The notes under the pieces were generated by a model. That model saw only the letters and a program-made list of their open reading frames with translations. It had not been told where the DNA came from and did not search any database. Below, piece by piece: positions 1 through 9,011 of a stretch of DNA of 41,766 nucleotides. This DNA is from Pseudomonadota bacterium (lineage in GTDB: Bacteria > Pseudomonadota > Alphaproteobacteria > UBA828): NCBI GenBank assembly GCA_027624955.1, contig JAQBTG010000036.1:1-41766 (forward strand), given 5' to 3'. Both the position numbers and the translations under genes were made by a program. Every line of letters begins with the position of its first letter. The stretch's first letter is position 1.

Positions 1-130
1 GGCATTTCAACAGCTTAATCTACGCTCACCGACCCTATCACGACACGCCGTGAATAATCCGGGCTAGATCAATAGGGGGTGTTGGTAAGAAATCGTCATT
101 TAATCAAATGGATAACTTGATTAAGGCTTA

Positions 131-955
131 TCAAATCAGGTTGATTCTCATATTTTCACGGGCCACGAACGCGCCGCGCCATTTCTGACGCGCCTCGATT
201 TCAAGCGCTTCCATGAAGCCATCTTCATGATCCGGGTCGTGATGAAAAATCGCCAGAGACTTGACGTTGGCCATTTGCGCCAATTTAACACCCTCTTCCC
301 AAGTTGAATGGCCCCAACCAACCTTGGCTGGAAACTCCGATTCGGTATAGGTCGAATCATAGACCACCAAATCTGCACCATCGATCAGGTCGAGAATATT
401 TTCATCCGGATGGCCAGGTATATGCTCCGTATCGGTGACATAGCAGATCGACTTGCCCTTGAATTCGACGCGATATCCGGTAGCGCCGTCGGGATGATTG
501 AGCATCGCCGTGCGGACACGGATTTTATCGTTGATTTGAAACGTCTCACCAGCGTCGAAATCGACGAAGCTCAATTTGGATTTCAGCGCCTCAATAGGGA
601 CCGGAAACATCGGGTTGGCCATTTGCCCCGATATCACCTTGTAGAGGCCGCCTTGCCGTTTCAGATGCCCCGACATGAGGGTGAACTCATGCTCGGGATG
701 AAACGCTGGCGCAAAGAACGGAAAGCCGGTGATGTGATCCCAGTGCGTGTGGGAGAACAGCAGGGTCGCCTTCGTGATACCCTTTTTTAAATTCCAATGG
801 CCCAGATTGCGGATTCCGGTTCCGGCATCGAAAATGATCTGCTCACCGCCCGCATTCACCTCCAAGCAACTCGTGTTGCCGCCAAAGGCAATGTGGTCGG
901 GCGACGGGCACGCGATACTGCCGCGTACGCCCCAAAACTTGAGCTTAAAACTCAT
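131..955 (-). CDS. MBL-fold metallo-hydrolase
   Basis: This is a 274-residue metallo-beta-lactamase-fold hydrolase. The metal-binding motif HTHWDH is seen at residues 69-74, and further conserved histidines and aspartates follow in the LNHPDG, VTDTEH and FHHDPDHEDG segments. The N-terminal FWGVRGS and GGNTSC blocks are typical of the MBL branch related to phosphodiesterases such as cyclic phosphoribosyl or cAMP phosphodiesterases, so hydrolysis of a phosphodiester is the likely chemistry; the substrate cannot be read from the sequence. There is no signal peptide, so it should be cytoplasmic. The ATG at 955 is preceded by a GAGGGG ribosome-binding site. The gene stands alone, transcribed leftward, with a candidate promoter and a long dyad upstream at 1038-1101. 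Confidence 0.85.
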   Translation of the reverse strand: MSFKLKFWGVRGSIACPSPDHIAFGGNTSCLEVNAGGEQIIFDAGTGIRNLGHWNLKKGITKATLLFSHTHWDHITGFPFFAPAFHPEHEFTLMSGHLKRQGGLYKVISGQMANPMFPVPIEALKSKLSFVDFDAGETFQINDKIRVRTAMLNHPDGATGYRVEFKGKSICYVTDTEHIPGHPDENILDLIDGADLVVYDSTYTESEFPAKVGWGHSTWEEGVKLAQMANVKSLAIFHHDPDHEDGFMEALEIEARQKWRGAFVARENMRINLI

Positions 956-1037
956 TAACCAAAACCCCTCAGCGTCGCGACTGCGCGCGATGCTACTTCC
1001 CAGGCGCCAAATTCTCCCTGTCGAGAGTTTCCACCGG

Positions 1038-1101
1038 CTATCTACAAGATATCTTTAAGATAGTCGCCGAATAGAAAATGGTTAGCCCCAATATAATTAT
1101 A
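1038..1101 (-). promoter_or_regulatory. Candidate promoter -10 and 26-bp dyad upstream of the MBL hydrolase
   Basis: On the minus strand a perfect TATAAT lies at 1101-1096, but no good -35 box is seen at the usual distance. About 35 bp downstream of it, at 1063-1038, there is a 26-bp dyad with outer arms CTATCT and AGATAG and an inner AAGATATCTT core; 11 of 13 base pairs match and there is no loop. A gapless dyad fits a DNA operator better than an RNA hairpin. It ends about 83 bp before the start codon of the hydrolase at 955. Confidence 0.4.
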
Positions 1102-1180
1102 TCTCTTGCCCGATCCCATACACCGTTCATATGACCGTGGTCACAAAACTGTGCACGGGACCGGCAAGCGATTCTTGTGG

Positions 1181-2848
1181 CTAAATCGGAAATTCAATCT
1201 GACCGAGCCGGCGCGACATCTTCATATTCTCTGAATAATCGATTGGCACACCGATAACGGCCGGACCCTTTTGTTTGAAAGCTTCTTCCAGGGCGCCAGG
1301 CAACTCTTCAGCCTTGGTCAGAGTTTTACCCCAGGCGCCGTAGGATTTTGCCCACATTTCGATATCCGGATTACCGAACGACAGTTCGCTATGTTTGCCG
1401 TTGAAGGAGTTCTGCTGTTTCCATTTGATTAGGCCGTATTCGCCGTCCATCCAAATCATGGCCACCACGTTAATTTTGTAGCGAACCGCGGTCTCGATGT
1501 CCTGGGCGTTCATAAAGAAGCCGGCATCGCCGTTGATCGACATCACCTGACGCTTGGGCAATGCGATCTTCGCGCCGATTGAGCCCGGGAAGGCAAATCC
1601 CATGGTGCAAAAGCCGTTCGAGATCAGACAGGTGTTCGGCTCATCACACTGGTAGTAGCGTGATACCCACATTTTATGCGCACCGACATCGGACAGCAGA
1701 ATATCGCTCGGCCCGAGCGCCTGGCGCACATCATAAAGCACCTTCTGCGGCTTCATTGGGAAGCTCTTGTCGTTTTTCTCGTTCTCGAGATCGTTGAGAA
1801 TGGTCTTACGCAGTTTCGCCCGGCTTGAGATTTTGTTGAGCGGGCCCTTTTTCTTGGCTTTGCGCTGGCGTTTGATGATTTCCTCGTTCATCTGCCACAA
1901 TCCGTCGGCCACATCGCCGACGACATCCACAGCGGCCTCATAATCCTTATCAATCTCGGCCGGCCAGAAATCGACATGAACGATTTTCTTTTCGCGCCCT
2001 GTGTTCCAGAACGACGGCGCGTATTCGACCAGATCGTAACCCACCGAAATGATCACGTCGGCCTCGCGCATGGCGACCAGGATATGGTCCTTGCCCTGCA
2101 GGCCGACGGTAAACAGGCAATGCTCATCGAGGCGTGGGATCGCGCCCTTGCCCATAAATGTGTTGACCACACCGATGCCGGTCAGGTCCGCCAAACGCTT
2201 CAACTGCTCAGAGGCGCGCTTCCGGACTGCGCCATTGCCGGCCAGAATGAGCGGCTTTTTCGCCTTTATCAGGATATCCACTGCCTGACTGACGGCCTTA
2301 TGGTCGGCACCCGGACGGCGTGATTTTATCGGCGCGATCGGCTGACCTTTGGTTTGCGAATCGGCTAAATCTTCCGGCAGTTCGATGAGGACCGCACCCG
2401 GTTTTTCCATTTCAGCGACTTTGAACGCCTTGCGGATGATCTCGGGAATGTTGTCCTGATGGTGCACCGATTGCGCCCATTTGGTGATCGGCTTGAACAT
2501 CGAAACCGAATCCATGTTTTGGTGGCTCTCTTTATGGAGCCGTCCGGTGTCGGCTTGGCCGATCAGGCAGACCAATGGAGCGCGGTCCATATTGGCGTCC
2601 GCTACGCCGGTGACGAGATTGGTGGCGCCCGGCCCGAGCGTTCCTAAACACACGCCCGCCTTGCCGGTCAGCCGGCCATAGGCGTCGGCCATGAAAGCCG
2701 CCGCCTGCTCATGGCGGCAGAGAACAAATTTAATCTTGCTTTTCATCAGCGACATCATGATATCGGCATTTTCCTCGCCAGGAATACCAAAGATGTGCGT
2801 GACGCCTTCTTTCTCGAGACATTTTACAAAAAGATCGGATGCTTTCAT
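1181..2848 (-). CDS. Acetolactate synthase large subunit-like ThDP-dependent enzyme
   Basis: This is a 555-residue thiamine-diphosphate enzyme of the acetolactate synthase/pyruvate oxidase family, most like the catabolic AlsS type, which joins two pyruvates to form acetolactate and CO2. Visible features are the N-terminal FGIPGEEN segment, the catalytic glutamate E47 in CRHEQAAAF, a HQNMDSVSMFKPITKW block, and the C-terminal ThDP-Mg motif beginning INGDAGFFMNAQD. An in-frame ATG at 2911 would add 21 residues, but the ATG at 2848 is preceded by GGGGGAG at proper spacing and matches the usual family N-terminus. No regulatory small subunit lies beside it, which agrees with a catabolic rather than a biosynthetic role. 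Oxalyl-CoA decarboxylase or glyoxylate carboligase relatives cannot be fully excluded. Confidence 0.85.
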   Translation of the reverse strand: MKASDLFVKCLEKEGVTHIFGIPGEENADIMMSLMKSKIKFVLCRHEQAAAFMADAYGRLTGKAGVCLGTLGPGATNLVTGVADANMDRAPLVCLIGQADTGRLHKESHQNMDSVSMFKPITKWAQSVHHQDNIPEIIRKAFKVAEMEKPGAVLIELPEDLADSQTKGQPIAPIKSRRPGADHKAVSQAVDILIKAKKPLILAGNGAVRKRASEQLKRLADLTGIGVVNTFMGKGAIPRLDEHCLFTVGLQGKDHILVAMREADVIISVGYDLVEYAPSFWNTGREKKIVHVDFWPAEIDKDYEAAVDVVGDVADGLWQMNEEIIKRQRKAKKKGPLNKISSRAKLRKTILNDLENEKNDKSFPMKPQKVLYDVRQALGPSDILLSDVGAHKMWVSRYYQCDEPNTCLISNGFCTMGFAFPGSIGAKIALPKRQVMSINGDAGFFMNAQDIETAVRYKINVVAMIWMDGEYGLIKWKQQNSFNGKHSELSFGNPDIEMWAKSYGAWGKTLTKAEELPGALEEAFKQKGPAVIGVPIDYSENMKMSRRLGQIEFPI

Positions 2849-3002
2849 CGAGTCCACTCCCCCAAATTCATATTTAGAATCACTTGAAATCAGATTATCC
2901 GTCGGTTGCAAGCCACGTCAACAGATTGCGCGGCCTGGCGTTCGCCCGACTGACCATCCTGAAGGTTTGTTAACCCTGTGGCGCTAGCATGGCGCCGCGA
3001 CC

Positions 3003-4693
3003 ATGGATCAAACATTAGCCCACAGCACTACAACCGCGCCACACGCGAACGTTGGGTTCCAGGCGGCGTTCGACGCCCATCTGAGCGGTGCGCTCGATGA
3101 AGCGGTGGCCGGCTATCGTGGAGTCGTCGCGGACCTACCTGCGCATGTCGATGCGTGGGCCAATTTATGTGTTGCTTTGCAGGCCCTCGGCCGCGCCGAA
3201 GAAGCCGCCGCTGCGGGGCGCCCCGGGCGCTCGCCCTTCGTCCCGACATGGTGGAGCTTTATGTCAATCTCGCAGCCGCCCTCAAATCATTGGGACAGCT
3301 CGATCAAGCACGCGACGCGCTGGAGCGCGCGATCGCGCTCCAGCCCCGATCGGCGGTCGCGTATCTCAATCTCGGCAATGTGCTGCGCGCCGCCGGCGCT
3401 GCGGATGCCGCGCTCGAAGCCTATGAACATGCCGGCCTGCTCGCACCCGATGATATCGCCGTCCATTCCAACCAAGGCTTGGCACTGAAGGATTTGGGCC
3501 GACCCAAAGCCGCGCTGATTCGGTTCCGCCGGGCGCTGGCGCTTAATCTTAGCGCTGCCGAAGTGCATTTTAATTTCGGTAACACGCTGCGCGAGACCGG
3601 TGCGCTGGAAGACGCCGTGGACTCACTAGGTCGTGCCGTCGCACTGGATCCCGGACACATCCGCGCGCGCACCAATCTGGGCGTTGCCCTGCGCGATCTC
3701 GGCCACACCGACGAGGCGCTGGCCGCTTTCGATGCGGCGATAGCTTGCGACGGCGCGTATGCGGATGCCCATTGGAACCGCGCGCTGGCTCTCCTGTTGA
3801 GCGGTGATTTTGAACGCGGCTGGCCGGCCTATGAATGGCGCTGGCGGGCGACAGCAATGACGTCGCGCGAATTTTCCGCGCCGCAATGGGATGGCACGCC
3901 GGCCAATCAGCGCACGCTGTTGCTTCATGCCGAGCAAGGCTTCGGCGATTGTCTGCAGTTCATCCGTTATGCGCCGCTGGTGGCGGCGCAAGGCGCCACG
4001 GTGGTTGTCGAGTGTCCGCTGCCGCTCGCTGGCCTGGTCGCAAGCTGCACCGGAGTTTCCAACGTCATACCGCGCGGTGCGCCGTTGCCACCGTTTGATC
4101 TGCATGCACCGCTCATGAGCCTGCCAGGCCTGTTGGCAACCCGGGCCGATACCATTCCCGCCAAGACGCCCTATCTGGTCGCTCCCAAAAGTGTCGGCGC
4201 CGCGCTTGAGAAATCGCTGGAGCTTGGCGTGGGGCGCAAGAAAATTGGCATCGTTTGGGCCGGCAATCGGGCGCATGAGAATGACCGCAACCGTTCCTGC
4301 GACCCAGCTCATTTTGCCTGCTTGGCGGAAATTCCAGATATCGCGCTATTCAACCTGCAAAAGGACGCCTCGCCCGTGGCGCTCAGCCAATTGCCCTTGG
4401 CCGCCGATCTCGCGCCGCATCTGGATGATTTCTGTGATACCGCTTTTGCCGCCCAACAGATGGATTTGATCGTAACTGTTGATACCGCAGTCGCGCATCT
4501 GGCTGGCGCCTTGGGCCGTCCGGTTTGGCTTCTCTTGGCGCACGCGCCCGAATGGCGCTGGCAGCTCGCGCGGGATGACAGCCCCTGGTATCCGACCATG
4601 CGACTGTTCCGCCAAACACGGCCCGGCGATTGGGACGACGTGTTCCGGCGCCTTTGCCAAGCCCTTGCGAAGTTCGAATGGACCCCCATGTGA
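3003..4693 (+). pseudogene. TPR protein with glycosyltransferase 9-like C-terminus, interrupted by a frameshift
   Basis: Two overlapping reading frames together encode one protein. The first frame from ATG 3003 gives TPR-type sequence up to GRAEEAAAA at about 3213. After the G/C-rich run at 3215-3227 the repeats continue in another frame from RALALRPDMVELY to the stop at 4693. Aligning to the TPR consensus suggests two extra bases, or one missing base, near 3215-3223. The joined product of about 560 residues would hold several 34-residue TPRs and then a GT9/ADP-heptose-transferase-like domain (HAEQGFGDCLQFIRYAP, GIVWAGNRAHEN, VDTAVAHLAGALGRPVW). Such TPR/GT fusions are common in alphaproteobacteria and are linked to surface polysaccharide or protein glycosylation. 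No clear ribosome-binding site precedes 3003. A sequencing error is as likely as true loss, since the rest of the frame is intact. Confidence 0.72.
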
Positions 4694-4754
4694 GCGTGGT
4701 GGTAGCCTCTACCAAACGGTGGGTGGTCTACCGTCCAGTCGAGGGAGAGCAACC

Positions 4755-5150
4755 ATGGAATTGCCGGAATTAGCGAAAAAACTTCTTGCGGGTAAGAATT
4801 TTGCCACCATCGCCACCTTGATGCCGAGCGGCGCGCCGCAAGCGAGCGTGATTTGGGTCGATGTGGATGGTGACACCATCCTCTTCAATACCTCTGAGGG
4901 CCGGATCAAAGCCAACAATGTGCGCCGCGATGCGCGCGTTGCGATCGCGGTTACCAATGCCGAGAATCCGTATCAGCAAGCGATGATCCAGGGCCATGTC
5001 ACCGAATTGATTCATGACGGCGCGGATGCGCACGTCGATTCGTTGGCAAAGAAATATATGGGCGTCGACACGTACCCCTTCCGTCAGGCAGGTGAGCAGC
5101 GGGTGATCATCAAGATTGCCGCCGACAAAGTCGGGCTGATGGATCCCTGA
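4755..5150 (+). CDS. PPOX-class (pyridoxamine 5'-phosphate oxidase-like) flavin/F420-binding protein
   Basis: This 131-residue protein has the split-barrel pattern of the pyridoxamine-phosphate-oxidase-like family: an N-terminal helix followed by FATIATLMPSGAPQASVIWV, then ILFNTSEGRIKANNVRRDARVAIAV, and a C-terminal RVIIKIAADKVG strand. Members bind FMN, F420 or haem and reduce small substrates; the PPOX-class F420-dependent annotation is the usual one for this length, but FMN is more likely here because nothing else in the window points to F420. The ATG at 4755 has a GGGAGAG ribosome-binding site. A longer upstream frame exists but overlaps the TPR/GT gene and has no better start. Confidence 0.82.
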   Translation: MELPELAKKLLAGKNFATIATLMPSGAPQASVIWVDVDGDTILFNTSEGRIKANNVRRDARVAIAVTNAENPYQQAMIQGHVTELIHDGADAHVDSLAKKYMGVDTYPFRQAGEQRVIIKIAADKVGLMDP

Positions 5151-5188
5151 GCCTGACGATACTTCTGACAGGCGGCGACATTTTGGCC

Positions 5189-5216
5189 CGGCGTTGACGG
5201 TAAAATAACGACGCCG
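5189..5216. terminator. Weak hairpin between convergent genes
   Basis: An 8-bp inverted repeat (CGGCGTTG / CGACGCCG, one G-T wobble) with a 12-base A/T-rich loop lies between the stop of the PPOX gene and the stop of the convergent FG-GAP gene. There is no T tract on either side, so it would be at best an imperfect terminator. Confidence 0.25.
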
Positions 5217-5263
5217 AGTCAGCCGTCTTTGGCGGTGCCGAACGGCAAGCGCTCAGGGTCTTT

Positions 5264-6934
5264 TTAGCGGCCGCTGTCCCGCCCGAAAGCAATGGAAATT
5301 TCTGGGCCGTCGCGTTTCAAGGTGACGAAGCGATTGCTGCCGACGGCTTGCCAGCCGCTCCAACTGCCGTCAGGCCATTGCACTCGGATTTCGGCGTCGC
5401 GTTCGCCGCCAAGGCCGAAATGATGCCACCCGGCTTGGCCGCTGGCGTGGCCGCCGCCGACGACGACTTCCTTGCGCCACATTTCATCTTCGGCGCGTAC
5501 TTCGATCCAGGCACCGATGGCATTGCGATTGCCGCCGTCCTGGCGGAGCGCGATCTGTAGCCAGCCGCCGCCGTCATCGGTCCGATTGTGTAGAATTTCG
5601 ACATTGGCGCTGCGATTGACAACAACGATATCGAGCCGCCCGTCGAGGTCGAGATCGACAAGTGCCGCGCCCCGGCTGCGTGCCATATTGTTGACGCCGG
5701 CGCGCAATCCCACTTCGTGAAAGCCGCCATTTTTCTGGCCGAGCAGCAAATTGTTGGGGTCCTCGATGGCGCCTTCTTCCATCTGATCGACATTGCCTTT
5801 GGCGATGAAAAGATCCACTAGGCCGTCATTGTTGAGATCGGCGAACTGGGCGTGCCAGGCGGTCGACGCCTTGTCCTGATCGCGCCCTACATAGGGATGC
5901 GGCGCCATCACGCCGGCCGGCCCCGCCATGTCGACATAACGCGGCCCGGCCGTCGGATCGTCGCCCAGTGTCACCAATTTGTTGGCCATCATGCTGGTGA
6001 GGAAATAATCCGGATAGCCGTCGCCGGTCACGTCATGACTGGCGATTCCCATACCCCAGATATTGACCGTCTGCCAGCCCTCCTCAGGGCTGTAAAGCGT
6101 GGGTTCTGGGGCCAGATGCCAGAGCTGCTCTTCGCCCGGCGGAAGGTAATAATATTGATCATTGCTTACTCTGAGGTCGCGCTTGCCCGAACGGTCCCAG
6201 TCGGAAAACAGCATCGAGAGCGCGCAAAAGCCAGGCGTGAGCGTGATCGGTGCCGCAAAATGCTGCGCCGCAGGCCCGGCTGGGCGCAGCAGATAATTGT
6301 CGAGGCAGGTGTTGAGGCCGCTTTTGCGGTTTTTATCGTCGACTCCGAACGCCGTGTGGATCGCCGCCCAGACCTGGCGGTTGACATAGTTGCCGAAGGC
6401 GAAGGTTGGAAGCCGCTTGCCATTTTCCCAGGTTGCGCTGAAGGCGGTTGTCCATTCCGCACCGCCATCGAAATTGAAGCGCTCCTGGGCCGCTTCAAAG
6501 CGGCACTCGCCGAGGCCGCGGTAGAGCCGATTGGCACCGATCCTGAGGACGACCAGATCCATATTTCCGTCGCCATCGACATCGAGCGGATAGGCGCCGG
6601 TTGCGCCTTTATCATGCGGCGCTGCGTTGCCGAGCGCGGCAAAGGCCAGGCCGTCTTCTTTGCTGCTGTCGTTGCGAAACAATTGTGTCGGATTTGCGCC
6701 GCCGGCGAAGAACAGATCGGCATCTCCGTCGCGGTCGCAATCGAATGCGGCGACCCCGCCGCCGGTAAAATGCTCCCACGAGCCGCCATAGACATGTTGG
6801 ATTCCGGCTTCCAGCGCAACATTCTCAAAGCGCGGTTCGGCGGGCTCATAGCTGTAATCGAACGCCGCGGCGGCGCCCGCCGCGAGGATTGTGCAGGCGA
6901 AAAACGAGGTTATGAAGCGGTGCAGGCTGATCAT
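5264..6934 (-). CDS. Secreted FG-GAP/VCBS repeat protein with ASPIC/UnbV domain (CRTAC1-like)
   Basis: This is a 556-residue exported protein. Residues 1 to about 24 form a Sec signal peptide (basic MISLHR start, hydrophobic core, AAGAAAA end). The body carries FG-GAP/VCBS-type calcium-binding repeats of a beta-propeller, seen as recurring D-x-D-G-D-x-D-L motifs (for example DCDRDGDADLFF, DVDGDGNMDLVV, DLDLDGRLDIVV). The ASPIC/UnbV domain occupies about residues 467-540 (GNRNAIGAWIEV, then VVVGGGHASGQ). The family resembles the eukaryotic cartilage acidic protein CRTAC1, and its role in bacteria is poorly known; adhesion or calcium binding at the cell surface is plausible. The gene is monocistronic and convergent with the PPOX gene. 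Confidence 0.85.
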   Translation of the reverse strand: MISLHRFITSFFACTILAAGAAAAFDYSYEPAEPRFENVALEAGIQHVYGGSWEHFTGGGVAAFDCDRDGDADLFFAGGANPTQLFRNDSSKEDGLAFAALGNAAPHDKGATGAYPLDVDGDGNMDLVVLRIGANRLYRGLGECRFEAAQERFNFDGGAEWTTAFSATWENGKRLPTFAFGNYVNRQVWAAIHTAFGVDDKNRKSGLNTCLDNYLLRPAGPAAQHFAAPITLTPGFCALSMLFSDWDRSGKRDLRVSNDQYYYLPPGEEQLWHLAPEPTLYSPEEGWQTVNIWGMGIASHDVTGDGYPDYFLTSMMANKLVTLGDDPTAGPRYVDMAGPAGVMAPHPYVGRDQDKASTAWHAQFADLNNDGLVDLFIAKGNVDQMEEGAIEDPNNLLLGQKNGGFHEVGLRAGVNNMARSRGAALVDLDLDGRLDIVVVNRSANVEILHNRTDDGGGWLQIALRQDGGNRNAIGAWIEVRAEDEMWRKEVVVGGGHASGQAGWHHFGLGGERDAEIRVQWPDGSWSGWQAVGSNRFVTLKRDGPEISIAFGRDSGR

Positions 6935-7018
6935 CCCGGCTGACCTATCATTCTCCGGAGCAATTCACCGAATTCGCCGCACATCGATGCCGCCAAACCG
7001 CCACCGGCGGCCCGTATG

Positions 7019-8050
7019 TCAGGCGGTTCGGTTTCGACTGTACATTCGAACGGCGAGTTTGCGCAGCTTGTCGATGCCGCCCGCCACGCCATCGGGCAGG
7101 AAGATCATGAACAGCAGCACCACAATACCGAGGCCGATATTACGCCAATCCGAGAATTCCTTGAATACTTCGTCGGCAGATACCAGCAGGGCGGCGCCGA
7201 GGAGCGGCCCCCAGAGGCGACCGATGCCGCCGACCACCAGCATCGAGATAAGGAACAGCAGTAGCGGGAAGCCAAACAGATTAATGCCGACTGCCTGGAA
7301 ATGCGCGGCGTAGAAGGCGCCGGCAACGGCGGTCATGAAGGCCGACAGGCTGAACACCAGAAGTTGGTACTTATACTGGCTGATGCCGCGTGAGCGGGCC
7401 AATTCTTCGTTGTCGCGCAGCGCCCGGAAGGCCAGTCCCATGCGGCTCTGGGTAATCAGATAGGTGACGACGAGGCCGACCACCAGGAGGCCCAGCATGG
7501 AGTAATAGTCGCCCGTCATCCAATCGCGCGGGCCCAACACGGCGCGCCAGCCGAAATCGCCGAAATCGCCGAGACCCTGCGATCCGCCGGTGAAGGAAAC
7601 GCAACTCGTCGGATTCTTGATCCTGTTGAGCGCGCTGCACGCGGCGTCGGTCTGAATGAGGACAAACATCATCTGCGACACGGCGAGGGTGAGCAGCGCG
7701 ACATAGATGCCGCGCAACCTCAGACAGGCGAGGCCGACCAGCATGCTGAACAGAATGCCTCCCAGCCCAGCGATCGGGAAGGAATACCACAGATTCATTT
7801 CGAGATAGCGCCCGAGAAGCGCGGAGGAATACGCGCCGAAGGCGAAGATGGCGACCTGCGCCAGCGAAAAAATGCCGGCCAGGCCAAACACCAAATTCCA
7901 TTGGCTGACAACGGTGGCGTAGCAATACATGATCAGCACGGCGGCGAGGATGAAGCGTGGCACGCCGAAAAACGGAAAGGCCAGCGCGACGCCCAGAAGA
8001 ATGGCGAAGATGACAAAATCGCGGTATTTCCAAAATATCGCCATGCTCAT
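7019..8050 (-). CDS. livM: Branched-chain amino acid/amide-type ABC transporter permease (LivM type)
   Basis: This 343-residue integral membrane protein is the second permease of a HAAT (LivFGHM/UrtABC) ABC importer. It has multiple hydrophobic segments and the LivM hallmarks: FSLAQVAIFAFGAY near the N-terminal third and, in the cytoplasmic coupling region, MGLAFRALRDNEELARSRGI. Its ATG overlaps the livH stop as ATGA at 8047-8050, so translation is coupled. It is the last gene of a five-gene importer set transcribed leftward. The substrate is probably not a branched-chain amino acid: the surrounding amidohydrolases suggest an amide, ureide or hydantoin, which is an inference from context. Confidence 0.9.
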   Translation of the reverse strand: MSMAIFWKYRDFVIFAILLGVALAFPFFGVPRFILAAVLIMYCYATVVSQWNLVFGLAGIFSLAQVAIFAFGAYSSALLGRYLEMNLWYSFPIAGLGGILFSMLVGLACLRLRGIYVALLTLAVSQMMFVLIQTDAACSALNRIKNPTSCVSFTGGSQGLGDFGDFGWRAVLGPRDWMTGDYYSMLGLLVVGLVVTYLITQSRMGLAFRALRDNEELARSRGISQYKYQLLVFSLSAFMTAVAGAFYAAHFQAVGINLFGFPLLLFLISMLVVGGIGRLWGPLLGAALLVSADEVFKEFSDWRNIGLGIVVLLFMIFLPDGVAGGIDKLRKLAVRMYSRNRTA

Positions 8051-8940
8051 TGTCTCGCCACCGTTGAGCGCCCAAAGATACCGGCGGGTTTCCAGATCAG
8101 GGCGAGGATGACCAAGATCAAAATCGCGGTGAAGCCGTACTGATCGGCGATTAGGACTTTCACGGTCGCTTCAACCATGCCAATCAGGAGCGCGGCATAA
8201 AGCGCGCCCGTGAGATTGCCGAGCCCCGCCAGCACGATCACGATAAAAGCTTTCAGCATCAAGGCGCCGCCCATGAGCGGGTGAACGTCCTTGAAGGAAC
8301 TCAGCATGATGCCGGAAACACCGGCCAACGCGCTCGCCAAGGCGAGAACGGCGATATAGACGTTGCGCACGCGTACACCCATGAGGCGCGCCGCGTCGCT
8401 GTTTTGCGCCACGGCACGAATGGCGCGGCCAAAACTGGTGCGCTTGAGAAACGCCGCAAGGATCAAAATTAGGATCAGGGCGGAGCCCCAAATGATGATG
8501 CGCTGATAACTCACGGGTACGGTGGCGACGAGGAAGGAATCGGCGCCCATCGAAAGCGGTTGGGAGTAGGGCGAGGAGTGAAAGAGCTCGGACAGGAGCT
8601 TTAGCAGGCCCGCCTCCATGGCCATGCCGAGACCGAAGGTGGCGATAATGATGGTGGTTTCGAAATCGCGCTGCTTGATCATCCAATGGGCGGAAACGAA
8701 ATAGACGAACGCGCCCATAAAGCCGCCGCAGAGCATGGCGAAGGGCGCCGCAAAGATCAGCGGAAGGCCGAACAATTCGGCCCACATGAGGGCGAAATAG
8801 GCGCCGAGCGTCATAATGATGCCGTGCGCCATGTTGAGCATATTGAAGGCGCCCCACACCAGCACGAGGCCCACCGCCGCCAATGCGTACATGGCGCTGA
8901 ATGTTAGGCCGCTGACGATGATTTGGACGAAATAATCCAT
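8047..8940 (-). CDS. livH: Branched-chain amino acid/amide-type ABC transporter permease (LivH type)
   Basis: This 297-residue membrane permease pairs with the downstream LivM-type protein. The LivH signature is clear: an N-terminal YALAAVGLVLVWGAFNMLNM segment and the coupling region TSFGRAIRAVAQNSDAARLMGV, followed by the LAGVSGIMLSSF and KAFIVIVLAGLGNLTGAL helices. The start at 8940 follows a GAGCGT/GGAAAG purine stretch. A 71-bp gap separates it from livF and a 4-bp overlap joins it to livM, consistent with one operon in the order substrate-binding protein, G, F, H, M. Confidence 0.9.
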   Translation of the reverse strand: MDYFVQIIVSGLTFSAMYALAAVGLVLVWGAFNMLNMAHGIIMTLGAYFALMWAELFGLPLIFAAPFAMLCGGFMGAFVYFVSAHWMIKQRDFETTIIIATFGLGMAMEAGLLKLLSELFHSSPYSQPLSMGADSFLVATVPVSYQRIIIWGSALILILILAAFLKRTSFGRAIRAVAQNSDAARLMGVRVRNVYIAVLALASALAGVSGIMLSSFKDVHPLMGGALMLKAFIVIVLAGLGNLTGALYAALLIGMVEATVKVLIADQYGFTAILILVILALIWKPAGIFGRSTVARQ

Positions 8941-9011
8941 ACGCTCAGTTGCTTTCCATCGGGCGTTTGGCCGTCGCGTTAGGGATTGGCGCTTTGCCCG
9001 TCATCAGTTCA

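Noticed and set aside
1132-1143. Palindrome TGACCGTGGTCA near the end of the ThDP gene
   Set aside because: It is short, lies in a stretch between a stop codon and the promoter region of the next gene, has no second copy and no matching regulator, so chance is likely.
5852-6943. Long rightward open frame of 363 codons antisense to the FG-GAP gene
   Set aside because: The opposite strand carries a signal peptide, calcium-binding repeats and an UnbV domain; the antisense frame shows only Arg/Ala/Gly-rich sequence expected from high-GC shadow frames.
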